A stretch of DNA of 64,000 bases from Limnohabitans parvus II-B4 (GTDB lineage: Bacteria > Pseudomonadota > Gammaproteobacteria > Burkholderiales > Burkholderiaceae_C), in contig NZ_NESN01000004.1 of the NCBI RefSeq assembly GCF_003063455.1, positions 309,354 through 373,353 of the forward strand, in the 5' to 3' direction. The notes under the pieces were generated by a model. That model was not told where the DNA came from and made no database searches. It saw only the letters and a list, made by a program, of their open reading frames with translations. Of the stretch, positions 51,641-60,101 are shown one piece after another. Every line of letters begins with the position of its first letter. Position 1 is the stretch's first letter. The position numbers were made by a program, and so were the translations under genes.

Positions 51641-52287
51641 TTCAGTTGTTTCTTCAAAGTGGGCCAGACATTGGCCAGCATGCGCGGTTGCGCGGCTTCG
51701 TTGGGGTGGATGCGGTCGGCCTGGAACCATTTGAGGGGCTCCGGGTCATCGCCAATGCCTTTCAAAAAGAAAGGCACCAGCGCCGCTTTTTGGCTTTTGG
51801 CCACCTGCGCATAGGCCGCTTCAAACTGGCGGGCCATGTCGGGGCCGTAATTGGGGGGCATTTGCATGCCGAGTAGCGTGACCTGAGCACCTGTCGCCTG
51901 GGCTTGGCGTGTCATGGTTTGCAAGTTGTCTTGGGTCATGGCCATGGGCAGGCCGCGCAAGGCGTCGTTGCCACCCAACTCGATCACCACATGGCTGGGC
52001 TGGTGCTTTTGCAGCAGGGCGGGCAAGCGTGAGCGGCCACCCGAGGTGGTGTCGCCGCTGATGCTGGCGTTGATCACCTCCACGCCGGGTTTTTGCTGGC
52101 TCAGTTGCTTTTGCAGCAAGGCCACCCAACCCGTGCCACGGGCCAGGCCGTATTCGGCGCTCAGTGAATCGCCCACCACCAAAATGCGCTGAGGCGTAGC
52201 CGCATGCGCGGGTGCCACAAAGCCCCAGCCGGCAAGGGCCAGCAGGGTCCAGTTAAAGTGACGTCGTCTTAACAAAGGTTTGTGCAT
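51637..52287 (-). CDS. tesA: Arylesterase / multifunctional acyl-CoA thioesterase I (TesA, SGNH hydrolase)
   Basis: 216 residues. Signal peptide with RRRHFNWTLLALAGWGFVA and cleavage after PAHA (about 29-30). SGNH blocks are complete: block I nucleophile S41 in VVGDSLSAEYG, block II glycine in ASISGDTTSGG, block III GGNDALRGLP, block V DRIHPNEAA. It hydrolyses acyl esters or thioesters in the periplasm. The start codon at 52287 overlaps the divergent ATPase start (CATG), so its promoter must lie inside that gene. Downstream coupling to selU through ATGA. Confidence 0.92.
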   Translation of the reverse strand: MHKPLLRRRHFNWTLLALAGWGFVAPAHAATPQRILVVGDSLSAEYGLARGTGWVALLQKQLSQQKPGVEVINASISGDTTSGGRSRLPALLQKHQPSHVVIELGGNDALRGLPMAMTQDNLQTMTRQAQATGAQVTLLGMQMPPNYGPDMARQFEAAYAQVAKSQKAALVPFFLKGIGDDPEPLKWFQADRIHPNEAAQPRMLANVWPTLKKQLK

Positions 52288-52984
52288 GCCTGAATCCATC
52301 ATTGCCGTGCGTGGCGTCTCAAAAAGTGTGCAAGATGCCAGTGGGCAACTGGACATTTTGCGCGACATTGATTTCTCTTTGAACGCGGGCGAGACAGCCT
52401 CTATTGTCGGTGCTTCCGGCTCGGGCAAAAGCACCTTGCTGGCCATTTTGGCGGGCCTCGACACGCCCAGCGCCGGGCAAGTGGTTTTGGCTGGGCAATC
52501 GCTGTTTGATTTGTCCGAGGACGAACGTGCGGCGGTGCGTGCACAGCATGTGGGTTTTGTGTTCCAGAGCTTTCAGCTCATGCCCAACCTCACCGCTTTG
52601 GAAAACGTCATGCTGCCGCTGGAATTGGCCGACCGCCCAGACGCCCGCAGCACCGCCACGGCCATGCTGCAGCGCGTGGGCTTGGGCGAACGGCTCAAGC
52701 ACCTGCCCAAAGTGCTGTCTGGGGGGGAGCAGCAGCGTGTGGCCTTGGCCCGCGCTTTTGTGGTGCAACCTGACTTGCTGTTGGCCGACGAGCCCACGGG
52801 CAGCCTGGACCACGCCACGGGCGAGGCCATCATGGATTTGATGTTCGCGCTCAACCGCGAGCAGGGCACAACCTTGGTGTTGGTCACGCATGACCGGCAG
52901 TTGGCCGCCCGCTGCGAACGCAGTCTGGTGATTCAGGCGGGGCGGCTGTCTGAGGCGTCGGGCGCATCGGCAGACCAACGATAA
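52286..52984 (+). CDS. ybbA: YbbA-like ABC transporter ATP-binding protein without an adjacent permease
   Basis: 232 residues of the LolD/MacB-type ATPase group. Walker A GASGSGKST (42-50), Q-loop VFQSFQLMPNLTALENVMLP, signature LSGGEQQRVALARA, Walker B LLLADEPTGSLD, H-loop LVTHDRQ. In E. coli ybbA is also divergent from tesA but is followed by the permease ybbP; here rlmB follows 7 bases after the stop, so the permease is missing or elsewhere. The ATG at 52286 overlaps the tesA ATG; an in-frame GTG at 52280 is less likely. Confidence 0.9.
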   Translation: MPESIIAVRGVSKSVQDASGQLDILRDIDFSLNAGETASIVGASGSGKSTLLAILAGLDTPSAGQVVLAGQSLFDLSEDERAAVRAQHVGFVFQSFQLMPNLTALENVMLPLELADRPDARSTATAMLQRVGLGERLKHLPKVLSGGEQQRVALARAFVVQPDLLLADEPTGSLDHATGEAIMDLMFALNREQGTTLVLVTHDRQLAARCERSLVIQAGRLSEASGASADQR

Positions 52985-52991
52985 TCACCGG

Positions 52992-53726
52992 ATGTCATCC
53001 CATAAAGTGCTGTTCGGCTTTCATGCCGTGGGCGTTCGCCTCAAGATCGCCCCCCAATCCGTTGTTGAAATCCATTACGAGGTCACGCGCCGCGATGCCC
53101 GCATGCGGCAGTTCATCGATAAAGCCCGTGATTCGGGCATGCGCCTGATCGAATCCGATGGCGAGCGCCTCGCCAAGCTGGCTGGTGGCCATGGCCACCA
53201 GGGTGTGGTGGCCATGGTCGCGCCGATTCCTCAAAACCATTCGCTGGACGACCTGCTGGACACCGTTGAAGGCCCGCCATTGCTCTTGGTGCTGGATGGC
53301 GTGACCGACCCGCACAACCTGGGCGCTTGCCTGCGTGTGGCCGACGGTGCGGGCGCACATGCGGTCATTGCCCCCAAAGACCATGCAGCCGGCATCAATG
53401 CCACGGTGGCCAAAGTGGCCAGCGGCGCGGCCGAAACCATGCCGTATTTCATGGTCACCAACCTGGCGCGGACATTGGGCGAGCTCAAGGAACGCAGCAT
53501 CTGGGTGATCGGCACCAGCGGCGATGCGCCGCGCAGCATCTACCAAGCGGACCTGAAAGTGCCCACAGCCCTGGTTTTGGGTGCTGAGGGCGACGGCATG
53601 CGCCAGCTGACCCGCAAAAACTGCGATGAGTTGGTCAGCATCCCCATGCGCGGGGCGGTAGAGAGCCTGAACGTGTCGGTGGCCAGTGGCGTGTGCCTGT
53701 ACGAGGCACTGCGCCAGCGCACCTGA
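52992..53726 (+). CDS. rlmB: 23S rRNA (guanosine-2'-O-)-methyltransferase RlmB
   Basis: SPOUT methyltransferase that modifies G2251 of 23S rRNA, 244 residues. N-terminal substrate-binding domain (LFGFHAVGVRLKIAPQSVVE, GGHGHQGVVAMV), then the knot: motif 1 LDGVTDPHNLGACLRVADGA, motif 2 VLGAEGDGMRQLTRKNCD, motif 3 SIPMRGAVESLNVSVASGV. Starts 7 bases after the ATPase gene and probably shares its transcript. Confidence 0.95.
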   Translation: MSSHKVLFGFHAVGVRLKIAPQSVVEIHYEVTRRDARMRQFIDKARDSGMRLIESDGERLAKLAGGHGHQGVVAMVAPIPQNHSLDDLLDTVEGPPLLLVLDGVTDPHNLGACLRVADGAGAHAVIAPKDHAAGINATVAKVASGAAETMPYFMVTNLARTLGELKERSIWVIGTSGDAPRSIYQADLKVPTALVLGAEGDGMRQLTRKNCDELVSIPMRGAVESLNVSVASGVCLYEALRQRT

Positions 53727-53732
53727 ATGGTC

Positions 53733-53760
53733 TGTAGGTCGGTGGCTTTAGCCCCGACAT
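53733..53760 (+). repeat. REP-like element, single copy
   Basis: TGTAGGTCGGTGGCTTTAGC followed by CCCGACAT, close to the copy at 12004-12029. It lies 6 bases after the rlmB stop. The core forms a small hairpin (GTCGG with CCGAC). Confidence 0.7.
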
Positions 53761-53790
53761 TTCCCCTGCAATCATCCAAGGGAGTTTTCA

Positions 53791-54141
53791 ATGTTTAACA
53801 AAATCAAACACATCGCGCTGATCACCACCGTGGCAGCCGCCAGTTTGCTCAGCGCCTGCACCCAAGAGCAGCAAAACAAGATCAGCCGTGACATCCAGAA
53901 CTGGACGGGCACCAATGGCGTGATGGAAGTCTATGCCGGCGACAAGGTGGTGCGTCGCTTTTTGAAGGTGGACAAGGTCAGCACGGCTTTGGGTACAGAC
54001 GACAAGGCACCCCGTGCTTACCGCTATGGCTATGGCGTGCTCGATGAAAACCTGAACATGCAGGTCGATCCCGGCGAGAAAAAGGTGTATTTCGAGGTCA
54101 GCGACTATTCGAACACCGTGTTCTTCGAGAACCCCCGCTGA
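53791..54141 (+). CDS. Hypothetical small lipoprotein
   Basis: 116 residues. A lipoprotein signal with lipobox LSAC (C23, SLLSACTQEQ) and a mature 93-residue domain (IQNWTGTNGVMEVYAGDKVV, RYGYGVLDENLNMQVDPGEK, KVYFEVSDYSNTVFFENPR), predicted mostly beta and repeated charge. Gln at +2/+3 rather than Asp suggests outer-membrane sorting. AGGGAG precedes the ATG. No family recognised. Confidence 0.78.
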   Translation: MFNKIKHIALITTVAAASLLSACTQEQQNKISRDIQNWTGTNGVMEVYAGDKVVRRFLKVDKVSTALGTDDKAPRAYRYGYGVLDENLNMQVDPGEKKVYFEVSDYSNTVFFENPR

Positions 54142-54161
54142 AGCACGACCTGGCGAACGCC

Positions 54162-54764
54162 TTAGACCCAGCCCAGAGCACCCAGCAGGGCACCCAGCCC
54201 AATCAGCCAGAGCATGTGCAGCTTGGTGCGCCAGACCACCAGCGTGGTCAGCGCCGTCAGCACATAAAGCGGCCAGTCGCGTGCAGGCTGGTTGTGGCTG
54301 ACCGTCAAAAGCCAAGCCGTGGCCAGCAGCAGGGCGATCACGATGGGCGCCATGCCCGATTTGAATGCCCGAATGCCGATTTTTTCGCGATGCTTGTGCG
54401 CCCAGCGCGTGGCCGTGTAAGTCAAGATGGAAGAGGGCAGCATGATGCCCAGCATGGTGACCGCCACGCCCAAGCTGGCCAACGCCACACTTGTCCAGCC
54501 GCCACCCAAACCGGCTCCGGCGTTCAGCCCCACGTTCCAGCCCATCAAGGCGACAAACAAAATATTGGGTCCTGGCGCGGCTTGTGCCAGCGCGATGGAC
54601 GAGGTGAACTGCGCATCGCTCAGCCAATGCGTTTCGTCCACCAGATAGCGGTGCATGTCGGGCGCGGTCGTGATGGCGCCGCCCACGGCCAACAGCGACA
54701 ACGAAGCAAAATGGTTGAACAGGCTCAGCCATTCCTGGGCCGACAGGTGCAGCACCGGGTTCAT
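54162..54764 (-). CDS. chrA: Chromate transporter, second half of a split ChrA pair
   Basis: 200 residues of the CHR superfamily, short (single-domain) type: AQEWLSLFNHFASLSLLAVG, SIALAQAAPGPNILFVALMG, LGGGWTSVALASLGVAVTML and several hydrophobic segments. The APGPN motif is the CHR signature. Two short proteins together equal one long ChrA. CHR proteins export chromate or act on related oxyanions. Its start overlaps the stop of the partner gene by ATGA. Confidence 0.88.
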   Translation of the reverse strand: MNPVLHLSAQEWLSLFNHFASLSLLAVGGAITTAPDMHRYLVDETHWLSDAQFTSSIALAQAAPGPNILFVALMGWNVGLNAGAGLGGGWTSVALASLGVAVTMLGIMLPSSILTYTATRWAHKHREKIGIRAFKSGMAPIVIALLLATAWLLTVSHNQPARDWPLYVLTALTTLVVWRTKLHMLWLIGLGALLGALGWV

Positions 54765-55357
54765 GGGGCTTCTCCGTCACGGGTGGCTTGCCGGGCCAGT
54801 TGCAGGTAAGCCCAGCCACACGCCACAAGGCCTGTGCCCAGCAACACATAAGCCAAGGGCCAGCGCAGCAAGCCCACGCCCACGAAGCTGGCTGTTGCCA
54901 GCGCGATGCAGACGGGCATGCCCATCAGGTTGTTGCGCAAGGCACCGATCAATTTCAGGCCCACGGCCGCAATCAGCCCGGCCGACACCGCGCCCATGCC
55001 GCGCAAAGCACCTTGTGCCCAGAAGGCATCCGACACCCCGCCAAATGCCACAGCCAGCAGCAAAACAACCACCAGCGGTGCGGCCAGCATGCCCGCCAGC
55101 CCCGCCAATGCACCGGGTAAACCAAAGTAGCGGCCGCCAATCATCAGCGACAGATTGACCACATTGGGCCCCGGCATGATCTGGGCCACGGCCCAGTCTT
55201 CGACAAACTGCTCGCGGGTCATCCAGCGTTTTTTCTCCACCAGCTCCCGCTGCACCACGGCCAAGACCCCACCAAAGCCTTGCAAGGCCAGAAGGGTAAA
55301 GGACACGAACAGATCGGTCTTGGAGCGCGGTTGGTTCAGCGGAGCGGTTTCGGGCAT
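54761..55357 (-). CDS. chrA: Chromate transporter, first half of a split ChrA pair
   Basis: 198 residues. KTDLFVSFTLLALQGFGGVL is the CHR start, then VVQRELVEKKRWMTREQFVE and DWAVAQIMPGPNVVNLSLMI with the MPGPN signature, and GGRYFGLPGALAGLAGML. The opposite-topology partner follows with an ATGA overlap. Two starts are possible: 55366, two bases after AAGGA, or 55357, eleven bases after it; the second is preferred on spacing. No chrB regulator is adjacent, so chromate regulation is not evident. Confidence 0.87.
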   Translation of the reverse strand: MPETAPLNQPRSKTDLFVSFTLLALQGFGGVLAVVQRELVEKKRWMTREQFVEDWAVAQIMPGPNVVNLSLMIGGRYFGLPGALAGLAGMLAAPLVVVLLLAVAFGGVSDAFWAQGALRGMGAVSAGLIAAVGLKLIGALRNNLMGMPVCIALATASFVGVGLLRWPLAYVLLGTGLVACGWAYLQLARQATRDGEAP

Positions 55358-55379
55358 GGGCGGCATTATCCTTGGGGTT

Positions 55380-55979
55380 TTATGTTGCCCGCTCGGTGTC
55401 CAGCCACACCAACTGACCGCGACCGCTTTCGCTCAGGCGTTCGACCAAGGCAGCGGCTTGGGTTTCGGGCAGCGCAAAGCGCAAGCTCACCAAGCTGCCG
55501 TGCGTTACCTCTTGCAGCTGTGCTTGCGCAAGCTCTACCTCCCGGCGCACCAAGCCTTCAAGTGCGTAGGGCACGCTGCAGGCCAGCAGGGTCTGCTTGA
55601 TCAGCGCCACCTTTTCGGCGCTCAGCAGGGCTTGTGCCACCGCATCGGTGTAGGCCCTCACCAAGCCACCTGCACCCAGCTTGACGCCACCAAAATAACG
55701 CACCACCGAGGCCATCACCCCCTCGAGTTCTTGGTGCCTCAGCACCTCCAGCATGGGGCGGCCTGCGGTGCCACTGGGCTCGCCATCGTCGTTGGCTGCC
55801 GACTGGCCACCGGCCAGCAGCGCCCAGCAGACATGCGCGGCGTCGGGGTGCTCCGCCTTGAGCTGGGCCACCCGGGCCTGCGCTTGCTCGCGCCCGGCCA
55901 CGGTCTCGACGCAAGCGATGAAACGGCTTTTCTTGATGACCAGTTCGTGGTGGGCGGGCGTGGCGATGGAAAAAGGCAT
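55380..55979 (-). CDS. yigZ: YigZ/IMPACT-family protein
   Basis: 199 residues. N-terminal UPF0029 domain: KKSRFIACVETVAGREQAQA, HPDAAHVCWALL, DDGEPSGTAGRPMLEVL, VMASVVRYFGGVKLGAGGLV then RAYTDAVAQAL, followed by the DUF1949 ferredoxin-like domain. The eukaryotic homologue IMPACT inhibits GCN1/GCN2 signalling; bacterial YigZ is uncharacterised. Start ATG 55979; longer in-frame starts add non-conserved residues reaching the ygiQ promoter region. Divergent from ygiQ. Confidence 0.93.
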   Translation of the reverse strand: MPFSIATPAHHELVIKKSRFIACVETVAGREQAQARVAQLKAEHPDAAHVCWALLAGGQSAANDDGEPSGTAGRPMLEVLRHQELEGVMASVVRYFGGVKLGAGGLVRAYTDAVAQALLSAEKVALIKQTLLACSVPYALEGLVRREVELAQAQLQEVTHGSLVSLRFALPETQAAALVERLSESGRGQLVWLDTERAT

Positions 55980-56129
55980 GCGGGGATTGTCAGGCAAGCT
56001 GCCTTGGCCTGATTCGGGATATGCACACGCGGGTCTGGAGCGCCCCGGACACGCCCGGTTGAATACCCGCAGGATGTTCAAGCTCACCCCCAAGCGCCTA
56101 CACTAGCGGGTTATCCCGATACCGAGCCC

Positions 56130-58670
56130 ATGAACGCCTTCACCGACGTCTCTTTCTTCCCGCGCGACGCCAAACCGCTGACCAGTTACCGCAAGTACTG
56201 GGCGCAGCGCTTTGGCACGGCCCCGTTTTTGCCGATGAGCCGTGAGGAAATGACCCAACTGGGCTGGGACAGCTGCGACATCGTGCTGGTCACGGGCGAC
56301 GCCTATGTGGACCACCCCAGCTTTGGCATGGCCGTGATTGGCCGAATGCTGGAAAACCAGGGTTTTCGTGTCGGCATCATCGCCCAGCCCGACTGGACCA
56401 GCGCCGACGCCTTCAAGGCCCTGGGCAAACCCAACCTGTTTTGGGGCGTGACCAGCGGCAACATGGACTCCATGATCAACCGCTACACGGCGGACCGCAA
56501 AATCCGCAGCGACGACGCCTACACCCCGGGCGACGTCGGCGGCAAACGGCCTGACCGCGCCGCCATCGTCTACAGCCAGCGATGCCGCGAGGCATTCCCC
56601 GACACACCCATCGTGCTCGGCGGCATCGAAGGCAGCTTGCGCCGCATCGCGCATTACGACTACTGGTCTGACAAGGTGCGCCGCTCGGTGGTGGTGGACA
56701 GCAAGTGCGATTTGCTGCTCTATGGCAACGCCGAACGGGCGATTGTTGAGATCGCGCATCGCCTGGCCGCCCGCGAGCCGGTGCAGCAGATCACCGATGT
56801 GCGCGGCACCGCCTTTGTACGCCGTGAAACCCCCGAAGGCTGGTTCGAGATCGATTCCACCAGCGTGGACACCCCCGGCCATGTGGAAGCGCACATCAAC
56901 CCGTATTTGATGATTTCGGACCAGGCGCGGGAGCAGGGCGCCACTTGCGCCCGTGAGGAAGAGGCCAAGGACGTGGCGGATGCGCAAAACGCCACCCGCT
57001 CTGGGGTAAACACTTCAAATTTGGAACGTCATGCCGGGCTTGACCCGGCATCCACAAACCGTCATGCCGGGCTTGACCCGGCATCCACAAACCGTCATGC
57101 CGGGCTTGACCCGGCATCCATGGATTCCCGCGTTCGCGGGAATGACGCATCGGCCGTCGAAGCTGATTTGACCGCCGCCGTGGCCCAGGCCCGCACCGTG
57201 CAAGCCGCTATTCAGCCCATTATTCAGCCGCTCACCTTTGTGCCCAACCCGGCCCTGCGTGGCAAAGGCACGCACAAAGTGCCGCCCCGCGACAAGAGCG
57301 TGATCCGCCTGCCCAGCTACGAACAGGTCAAGCAAGACGCCGTGCTCTATGCCCACGCCAACCGCGTGCTGCACCTGGAGACCAACCCCGGCAACGCCCG
57401 CTGCCTGGTGCAAGCGCACGGCGAAGGCCACACCGCGCGTGACGTGTGGATCACACCGCCGCCTATCCCGCTGACCACGGCCGAGATGGACCATGTGTTT
57501 GACCTGCCGTATGCCCGCAGCCCGCACCCGCGTTATGCCGACGAAAACGGCAGTCACGACCACGCGACCAAAATCCCCGCGTGGGAAATGATCCGCTTCA
57601 GCGTGAACATCATGCGCGGCTGTTTTGGCGGCTGCACTTTTTGCTCCATCACCGAGCACGAAGGCCGCATCATCCAGAGTCGGTCCGAAGAATCGATCAT
57701 CCGCGAGGTGGAAGACATCCGTGACAAAGTCAAAGGCTTTACGGGCGTCATCTCTGACCTGGGTGGCCCCACGGCCAACATGTACCGCCTGGGCTGCAAG
57801 AGCCCCGAGATCGAATCGGCCTGCCGCAAACCCAGCTGCGTGTTCCCCGGCATCTGCCAGAACCTGACCACCGACCACGGCCCGCTGATCAACATGTACC
57901 GCCGGGCGCGCAACCTCAAGGGCATCAAGAAAATTTTGATCGGCTCCGGTCTGCGTTACGACTTGGCCGTGCAGTCGCCCGAGTATGTGAAAGAACTGGT
58001 GCAGCACCATGTGGGTGGCTACCTGAAGATCGCGCCCGAGCACACCGAGGGCGGCCCGCTGTCCAAGATGATGAAGCCGGGCATTGGCACCTACGACCGT
58101 TTCAAGTCGATGTTCGACAAGTACAGCGAAGAAGTGGGCAAAAAGCAGTTCCTCATCCCGTACTTCATCGCCGCCCACCCGGGCACCAGCGACGAAGACA
58201 TGATGAACTTGGCCATCTGGCTCAAGAAGAACGGTTTCAGGGCCGACCAGGTGCAGACCTTCTACCCCAGCCCCATGGCCACGGCCACGGCCATGTACCA
58301 CTCCACCCGCAACCCGTTGCGCAAAATCACCCGCGACAGCGAAAAAGTGGACGTGGTCAAAGGCGACAAACGCCGCCGCCTGCACAAAGCGTTTTTGCGC
58401 TACCACGACTCGACCAACTGGCCGCTGCTGCGCGAAGCGCTCAAGGCCATGGGCAGGGCGGATTTGATTGGCAACGGCAAACACCATTTGATTCCGAATT
58501 GGCAGCCTTTGGCCGAAGAGGGCTACCAAAGCGCCCGTCGCAAAAACAGCACGGGGGCGGGTGCGAAGTCGTCGGTCTCGCTGTCTACCGCACCCAAGCG
58601 CCTGGGCCAACCCAAAAAAGGCCAGTTGCTCACGCAGCACACGGGGCTGCCGCCGCGTAAAAAGGGTTGA
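56130..58670 (+). CDS. ygiQ: YgiQ-family radical-SAM protein with in-frame REP insert
   Basis: 846 residues, about 100 longer than E. coli YgiQ. N-terminal domain: [20 protein letters not shown] then [20 protein letters not shown], and [20 protein letters not shown]. The radical-SAM cluster cysteines are C498, C502 and C505 (CFGGCTFC). [20 protein letters not shown] and [18 protein letters not shown] blocks ([20 protein letters not shown]) complete the family pattern. Residues about 300-340 are encoded by REP-type repeats ([11 protein letters not shown] three times, then RVRGNDA) lying between the two domains and read without a stop. Substrate of YgiQ is unknown. A likely -10 box TACACT lies upstream. 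Confidence 0.93.
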   Translation: MNAFTDVSFFPRDAKPLTSYRKYWAQRFGTAPFLPMSREEMTQLGWDSCDIVLVTGDAYVDHPSFGMAVIGRMLENQGFRVGIIAQPDWTSADAFKALGKPNLFWGVTSGNMDSMINRYTADRKIRSDDAYTPGDVGGKRPDRAAIVYSQRCREAFPDTPIVLGGIEGSLRRIAHYDYWSDKVRRSVVVDSKCDLLLYGNAERAIVEIAHRLAAREPVQQITDVRGTAFVRRETPEGWFEIDSTSVDTPGHVEAHINPYLMISDQAREQGATCAREEEAKDVADAQNATRSGVNTSNLERHAGLDPASTNRHAGLDPASTNRHAGLDPASMDSRVRGNDASAVEADLTAAVAQARTVQAAIQPIIQPLTFVPNPALRGKGTHKVPPRDKSVIRLPSYEQVKQDAVLYAHANRVLHLETNPGNARCLVQAHGEGHTARDVWITPPPIPLTTAEMDHVFDLPYARSPHPRYADENGSHDHATKIPAWEMIRFSVNIMRGCFGGCTFCSITEHEGRIIQSRSEESIIREVEDIRDKVKGFTGVISDLGGPTANMYRLGCKSPEIESACRKPSCVFPGICQNLTTDHGPLINMYRRARNLKGIKKILIGSGLRYDLAVQSPEYVKELVQHHVGGYLKIAPEHTEGGPLSKMMKPGIGTYDRFKSMFDKYSEEVGKKQFLIPYFIAAHPGTSDEDMMNLAIWLKKNGFRADQVQTFYPSPMATATAMYHSTRNPLRKITRDSEKVDVVKGDKRRRLHKAFLRYHDSTNWPLLREALKAMGRADLIGNGKHHLIPNWQPLAEEGYQSARRKNSTGAGAKSSVSLSTAPKRLGQPKKGQLLTQHTGLPPRKKG
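57027..57147. repeat. REP-type palindromic repeat cluster inside ygiQ
   Basis: Three tandem 33-base units starting at 57027, 57060 and 57093 (each with the hairpin TGCCGGG-CTTGA-CCCGGCA), the third truncated at 57120 and continued by TGGATTCCCGCG and TTCGCGGGAATGACG (57121-57147). The second hairpin is TTCCCGCG against CGCGGGAA. These two modules form a known family of palindromic intergenic repeats in alpha- and betaproteobacteria. Since 33 is a multiple of three, the insert keeps the ygiQ frame. Confidence 0.92.
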
Positions 58671-58889
58671 CTTGCAAGTTCCCTTGATTCGAGGCTGAAT
58701 GTTCCGGGGTTTTGAGTGGGTGATCAATTTGCCTATTTTTTAGGCTCTCTCTGCCAGTCCAGCAACCATGCGCCTTGGCGCAGTTGTCCTCGGGCTTATC
58801 CACAGGCTTGGGCACGGTGGGTGTGGATGCTTCTTTTCACGGTCTCCGCCATGGTTTTTTGAGCGATGCAAGGCCGTTTTGGCTTTTTA

Positions 58890-58906
58890 TGGCGCAAAAT
58901 GCGCCA
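58890..58906. promoter_or_regulatory. Perfect palindrome at the ParD-like gene (operator candidate)
   Basis: TGGCGCA-AAA-TGCGCCA, a 17-base perfect inverted repeat that ends two bases before the AAGGAG of the antitoxin gene. Type II antitoxins commonly repress their own promoter through such sites; here it could also block the ribosome as a hairpin. Confidence 0.6.
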
Positions 58907-58919
58907 AAAGGAGAGCCTC

Positions 58920-59267
58920 ATGACTGCATCGTCGTCTTCGTCCTCATCTTCGTTCTCATCCGTCAAGCTGTCTTCAAATTTGGTCAGACAGGCCCGTGAG
59001 GCGGCATCCAGCATGCGCCGTTCTGTGGCCGGGCAGATCGAGTATTGGGCAACTTTGGGTCGCATTGCCGAGGCTTCGGGCTTGACGGTCTCTGAGGCGC
59101 GCGAGGCCATCGCGCTCTACGATGTCCGCCAGGCCGCCCCTGCGGATGCGGACCCGCTGGACGCTCTGGAAGCAGACTTTTTGGCCGCCGAAAGCTCGGG
59201 CCGTCTGGCCCAGGCCGTGCGCCAGACCGTGCAGAGCAACCGCCGTCAGGTGGTGAAGGCCGCCTGA
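58920..59267 (+). CDS. ParD-like antitoxin-family protein
   Basis: 115 residues. After a poly-serine start (TASSSSSSSSFSSVKLSSNL), the core LVRQAREAASSMRRSVAGQI with EYWATLGRIAEASGLTVSEA matches the ParD_like family (PF11903), a ribbon-helix-helix-type antitoxin group. AAGGAGAG 6 bases before ATG 58920 fixes the start. No ParE-like gene is adjacent; the next gene is a damaged RhuM. Whether it is an antitoxin left without its toxin or has another role is open. A perfect palindrome precedes it. Confidence 0.8.
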   Translation: MTASSSSSSSSFSSVKLSSNLVRQAREAASSMRRSVAGQIEYWATLGRIAEASGLTVSEAREAIALYDVRQAAPADADPLDALEADFLAAESSGRLAQAVRQTVQSNRRQVVKAA

Positions 59268-59321
59268 GGTGCGTTCAAGTGCAACCCCTTCAGTCGACGC
59301 ACATGGTGCAAGGAGCCTTTG

Positions 59322-60035
59322 ATGAGCGAGTTTTTGATTTATCAGACCGAGGGGGGCAAAACCCAAATCTCGGTGGTGCTGGAAAACGAAACCCTTTGGC
59401 TTTCGCAAAAGCAGCTGACCGAGCTGTTTGGCAAGGCCAAGGGCACGATCAGCGAGCACATCAAGCACATCTTTGAGGATGGGGAGCTGACGCCTGCCGC
59501 AACTGTTCGGTTATTCCGAACAGTTCAAACCGAAGGCAGCCGCACGGTGGAGCGCGATGTAGAGCATTACAACCTCGACATGGTGCTGGCCCTGGGCTAC
59601 CGGGTGCGCAGCCAAGCGGGTGTGCGTTTCAGGCAGTGGGCCAGTGCGCAACTCAAAGAGTTCATCGTCAAGGGCTTTTTGCTAGACGATGAACGCCTGA
59701 AAAACCCCGGCCAAGGGCGCGACTATTTCGACGAGCTGACCCGCCGCCTGCAAGACATTCGGACCAGCGAGCGCCGTTTTTACCAAAAGATCACCGACAT
59801 TTACGCCACCAGCGTGGACTATGACGCCAGCGCTGAGCTGACACAGGCCTTTTTTGCGACGGTGCAAAACAAGGTGCATTTCGCCATTCATGGCCACACG
59901 GCGGCCGAGCTGGTCAAGCTGCGGGCCGACAGCGCCAAGCCCCACATGGGCATGCACGCTTTGAGTCGGACTTTGACCGCATGGTCGAGTTGTTGCCCGC
60001 ACCGAAGGACAAGCCAGCATGAGTCTTCACTTTGA
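59322..60035 (+). pseudogene. RhuM-family gene, C-terminally deleted and frameshifted
   Basis: The first 208 residues are a good RhuM (virulence-associated) protein: FLIYQTEGGKTQISVVLENE, TLWLSQKQLTELFGKAKGTI then SEHIKHIFEDGEL, VEHYNLDMVLALGYRVRSQA, GVRFRQWASAQLKEFIVKGF, QNKVHFAIHGHTAAELVKLR. Family members are about 330-350 residues; here the sequence changes abruptly at about 59946-59962 after ADSAKPHMGMHA and ends in the unrelated LSRTLTAWSSCCPHRRTSQH. The neighbouring frame reads RFESDFDRMVELLPAPKDKP to a stop at 60022, which looks like the natural C terminus, so an internal deletion with a frameshift is likely. AAGGAG lies 6 bases before the ATG. Confidence 0.75.
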
Positions 60036-60078
60036 ATCAGAACCGCCGGTAGCTGAAAGCATCGGCCTCTGTAATGGC

Positions 60079-60101
60079 TGTCGGGTTTAGCCCGCCTGCA
60101 A
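60079..60101 (-). repeat. Degenerate REP-like element at the glnD 3' end
   Basis: Read on the minus strand it is TTGCAGGCGGGCTAAACCCG followed by ACA, a diverged version of the elements at 12004 and 53733. It overlaps the last four codons and the stop of glnD. Confidence 0.5.

Noticed and set aside
54162..55357. A single chrA gene broken by a frameshift
   Set aside because: Both halves have their own CHR start and PGPN motifs and are joined by a clean ATGA overlap, the known short-chain pair arrangement, so no damage is implied.
57027..57147. CRISPR-like array (three direct repeats)
   Set aside because: The units are contiguous 33-base palindromic repeats without spacers and lie inside a coding frame; no cas genes are near. 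They fit REP-type repeats.
58671..58919. Possible small RNA or tRNA gene between ygiQ and the ParD-like gene
   Set aside because: No tRNA T-loop or terminator-like structure was found; the only clear structure is the 17-base palindrome assigned as an operator.
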